A DNA stretch of 8,333 bases from Caldifarciminota bacterium (GTDB taxonomy: Bacteria; Hydrothermota; Hydrothermia; UBA1063; CAJXJZ01): assembly GCA_027033555.1 (NCBI GenBank), contig JALVLE010000326.1:1-8333 (forward strand), in the 5' to 3' direction. Below the pieces are notes generated by a model. That model made no database searches, was not told the DNA's origin, and was given only the letters and a program-made list of their open reading frames with translations. Each line of letters begins with the position of its first letter. Position 1 is the stretch's first letter. The position numbers and the translations under genes were made by a program. This document shows, in pieces, positions 7,441 to 8,333 of this stretch.

Positions 7441-8154
7441 TTAATTATACGATTTAAAAGGTGCATATTCAACCAGTGCACCACTGGATTGGCCTAAAAT
7501 ATCATGGATTTCCGAAAACGCTGTAAAATTTAACTTGCCATATTTAAAGGTAATACTTACTCCTATTTTATAAGGTGTTGTGGAGAAAAAGATAAGGAAA
7601 GATATTCGTTTTGTAATTAAAAACGTCTGAAAGATCGCCACTCTAAGTGGCATATATTTCTCTCCTTCAAGATATAAAGAGGTTATACCAGCAGGGGAGT
7701 CAATATTTATAAGCGCAGGGAGTTTAACATGGGAGGGAAAAGAAGATATACCTGTATGAAAAGTGAGAGCTTTTGTAATACTTATGCCTGTTGATATGGA
7801 GAAGTCAAGGGAATTTTTTGTCACAGGTAAAAATTCCCTGCTATAGGATACGCATATACCATAATTTACTCCTTTTATACTGTGCCTTATTGCAAAGCCT
7901 GCTTCTAAAGATCTATAATAAGTTTGCAAAGCTATGTAGTTTGCGGAGAAGCTGGTGGTGTTTTCATTGTAGGCTGCAGCAAACATTATTGTGCCTTTAA
8001 TATTGTAAAAGTTTCGGGCACCCAGCTGTATGCTGGTGTTTTCTGGATATATGTCCGGAAATATTTTATATGTTCCCACCCCCTGCCTATAAGCAGTAAA
8101 ATCGCCCAGAAATCCACCAGTGATTGTAAAGATGCTAAGAACAATGTAGAACAT
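7441..8154 (-). CDS. Predicted outer-membrane beta-barrel protein (PorV-like), function unknown
   Basis: A 237-residue protein I cannot name. Residues 1-17 are hydrophobic and could be a signal peptide, but there is no Lys or Arg before the core and no clear Ala-X-Ala cleavage site. From about 40 on, short stretches alternate polar and hydrophobic or aromatic residues separated by turns, as expected for beta strands of a small barrel. The ending has HDILGQSSGALVEY (217-230), which resembles the HPxLGLxHxxxxxY endings of PorV/UPF0164-like outer-membrane proteins; this is recognition by eye, not a search. It ends in Asn rather than the usual aromatic residue. The ATG at 8152-8154 shares its A with the TAA of the preceding gene and has no visible ribosome-binding site, so it probably relies on coupling. 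It lies between a penicillin-binding protein gene and secD, an envelope context. Confidence 0.6.
   Translation of the reverse strand: MFYIVLSIFTITGGFLGDFTAYRQGVGTYKIFPDIYPENTSIQLGARNFYNIKGTIMFAAAYNENTTSFSANYIALQTYYRSLEAGFAIRHSIKGVNYGICVSYSREFLPVTKNSLDFSISTGISITKALTFHTGISSFPSHVKLPALINIDSPAGITSLYLEGEKYMPLRVAIFQTFLITKRISFLIFFSTTPYKIGVSITFKYGKLNFTAFSEIHDILGQSSGALVEYAPFKSYN
7808..7839 (-). repeat. 11-bp perfect inverted repeat inside the barrel gene
   Basis: AGGGAATTTTT (7808-7818) and AAAAATTCCCT (7829-7839) are exact inverted copies around a 10-base loop. They cover codons 106-116 of the barrel gene. The stem is mostly A-T and is not followed by a U-run on the coding strand, so it does not look like a terminator. 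It may be chance in AT-rich sequence. Confidence 0.5.
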
Positions 8155-8333
8155 TAGTGATTGCGAATAAAATCAAGCTCAAGTTTTATAAAGCTATTCT
8201 CATTGTAGCCTGCCGGACCGTGAATATTACAATAACTGACGGGTTCATCACCTTCCCTGTATGGAACCTCATCTGTCCGGGGGCAAAAGTCTGTTGCAAG
8301 GAGTCCAGATTGAAGACACACATCCGCTATCAC
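8154..8333 (-). CDS. C-terminal tail of a class A penicillin-binding protein (PBP1A type), partial
   Basis: The last 59 codons of a gene that begins outside the window, ending in TAA at 8154-8156. The tail reads VCLQSGLLATDFCP early (residues 5-18 of the visible part), then an acidic stretch and EPVSYCNIH (30-38). A VC-x(2)-SGLLAT-x(2)-CP segment followed about 15 residues later by EPxxYC is a common ending of bifunctional glycosyltransferase/transpeptidase PBPs, after the transpeptidase domain. Such enzymes build peptidoglycan on the outer face of the inner membrane. Neither catalytic domain lies in the window, so activity cannot be judged, and another protein with the same tail is possible. 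The stop codon overlaps the ATG of the barrel gene (TAATG). Confidence 0.72.
   Translation of the reverse strand: MIADVCLQSGLLATDFCPRTDEVPYREGDEPVSYCNIHGPAGYNENSFIKLELDFIRNH

Larger units (their letters stand above)
1..8333 (-). other. Probable single polycistronic unit of nine genes
   Basis: All nine genes run in the same direction. Junctions in transcription order: PBP/barrel overlap 1 base (TAATG), barrel/secD gap 24, secD/secF gap 10, secF/nadK gap 1, nadK/recN overlap 4 (ATGA), recN/rsfS overlap 8, rsfS/argS overlap 29 (17 with the ATG start), argS/rph gap 1. No terminator-like hairpin with a U-run and no convincing promoter was seen between genes. Promoters inside coding sequences cannot be excluded. 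Confidence 0.7.

Noticed and set aside
7924..8157. Plus-strand open frame opposite the barrel gene
   Set aside because: No family resemblance and no convincing ribosome-binding site. The minus-strand frame fits the operon direction and the TAATG junction.

Overview
This is an AT-rich bacterial window packed almost wall to wall with genes, all on the minus strand. I read nine protein genes, two of them cut by the window edges. In transcription order (right to left) they are: the C-terminal tail of a class A penicillin-binding protein (PBP1A type), a small predicted outer-membrane beta-barrel protein, secD, secF, nadK, recN, rsfS, argS, and rph (RNase PH, missing its C-terminal end). The largest gap between genes is 24 bases. 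Most junctions overlap or are separated by 1 to 10 bases, so the array looks like one polycistronic unit with translational coupling. I found no promoter, terminator, tRNA, rRNA, mobile element or CRISPR array, and no gene-free stretch longer than 24 bases.

The organism looks like a didermic (two-membrane) bacterium. It has a predicted outer-membrane barrel, separate SecD and SecF, and a PBP1A-like tail with the cysteine-containing ending common in that family. Proteins rich in Lys, Glu and Ile and the very tight packing fit a small genome, possibly of a thermophile. The gene order and the PorV-like barrel suggest the FCB group or a nearby candidate phylum (for example WOR-3, Hydrothermota or Cloacimonadota). 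This is a low-confidence inference, not an identification.

Layout: 8154-8333 and 7441-8154 are envelope genes. 4938-7416 encodes the SecDF accessory translocase that uses the proton-motive force. 4115-4936 makes NADP+. 2505-4118 is the DNA-repair ATPase RecN. 2159-2512 and 550-2187 act in translation (ribosome silencing and arginyl-tRNA charging). 1-548 trims the 3' ends of tRNA. These are mostly core functions, linked by co-expression more than by one pathway.

I see no new multi-gene system. The observation most worth following is in argS: the class I HIGH signature reads Asn-Val-Val-Ser, while KMSK and the rest of the enzyme are intact. Lesser observations are a 12-bp hairpin near the start of nadK that is fully paired only in the coding-strand RNA, an 11-bp perfect inverted repeat inside the barrel gene, a secD gene with a TTG start, and the barrel gene in the place where yajC often stands.
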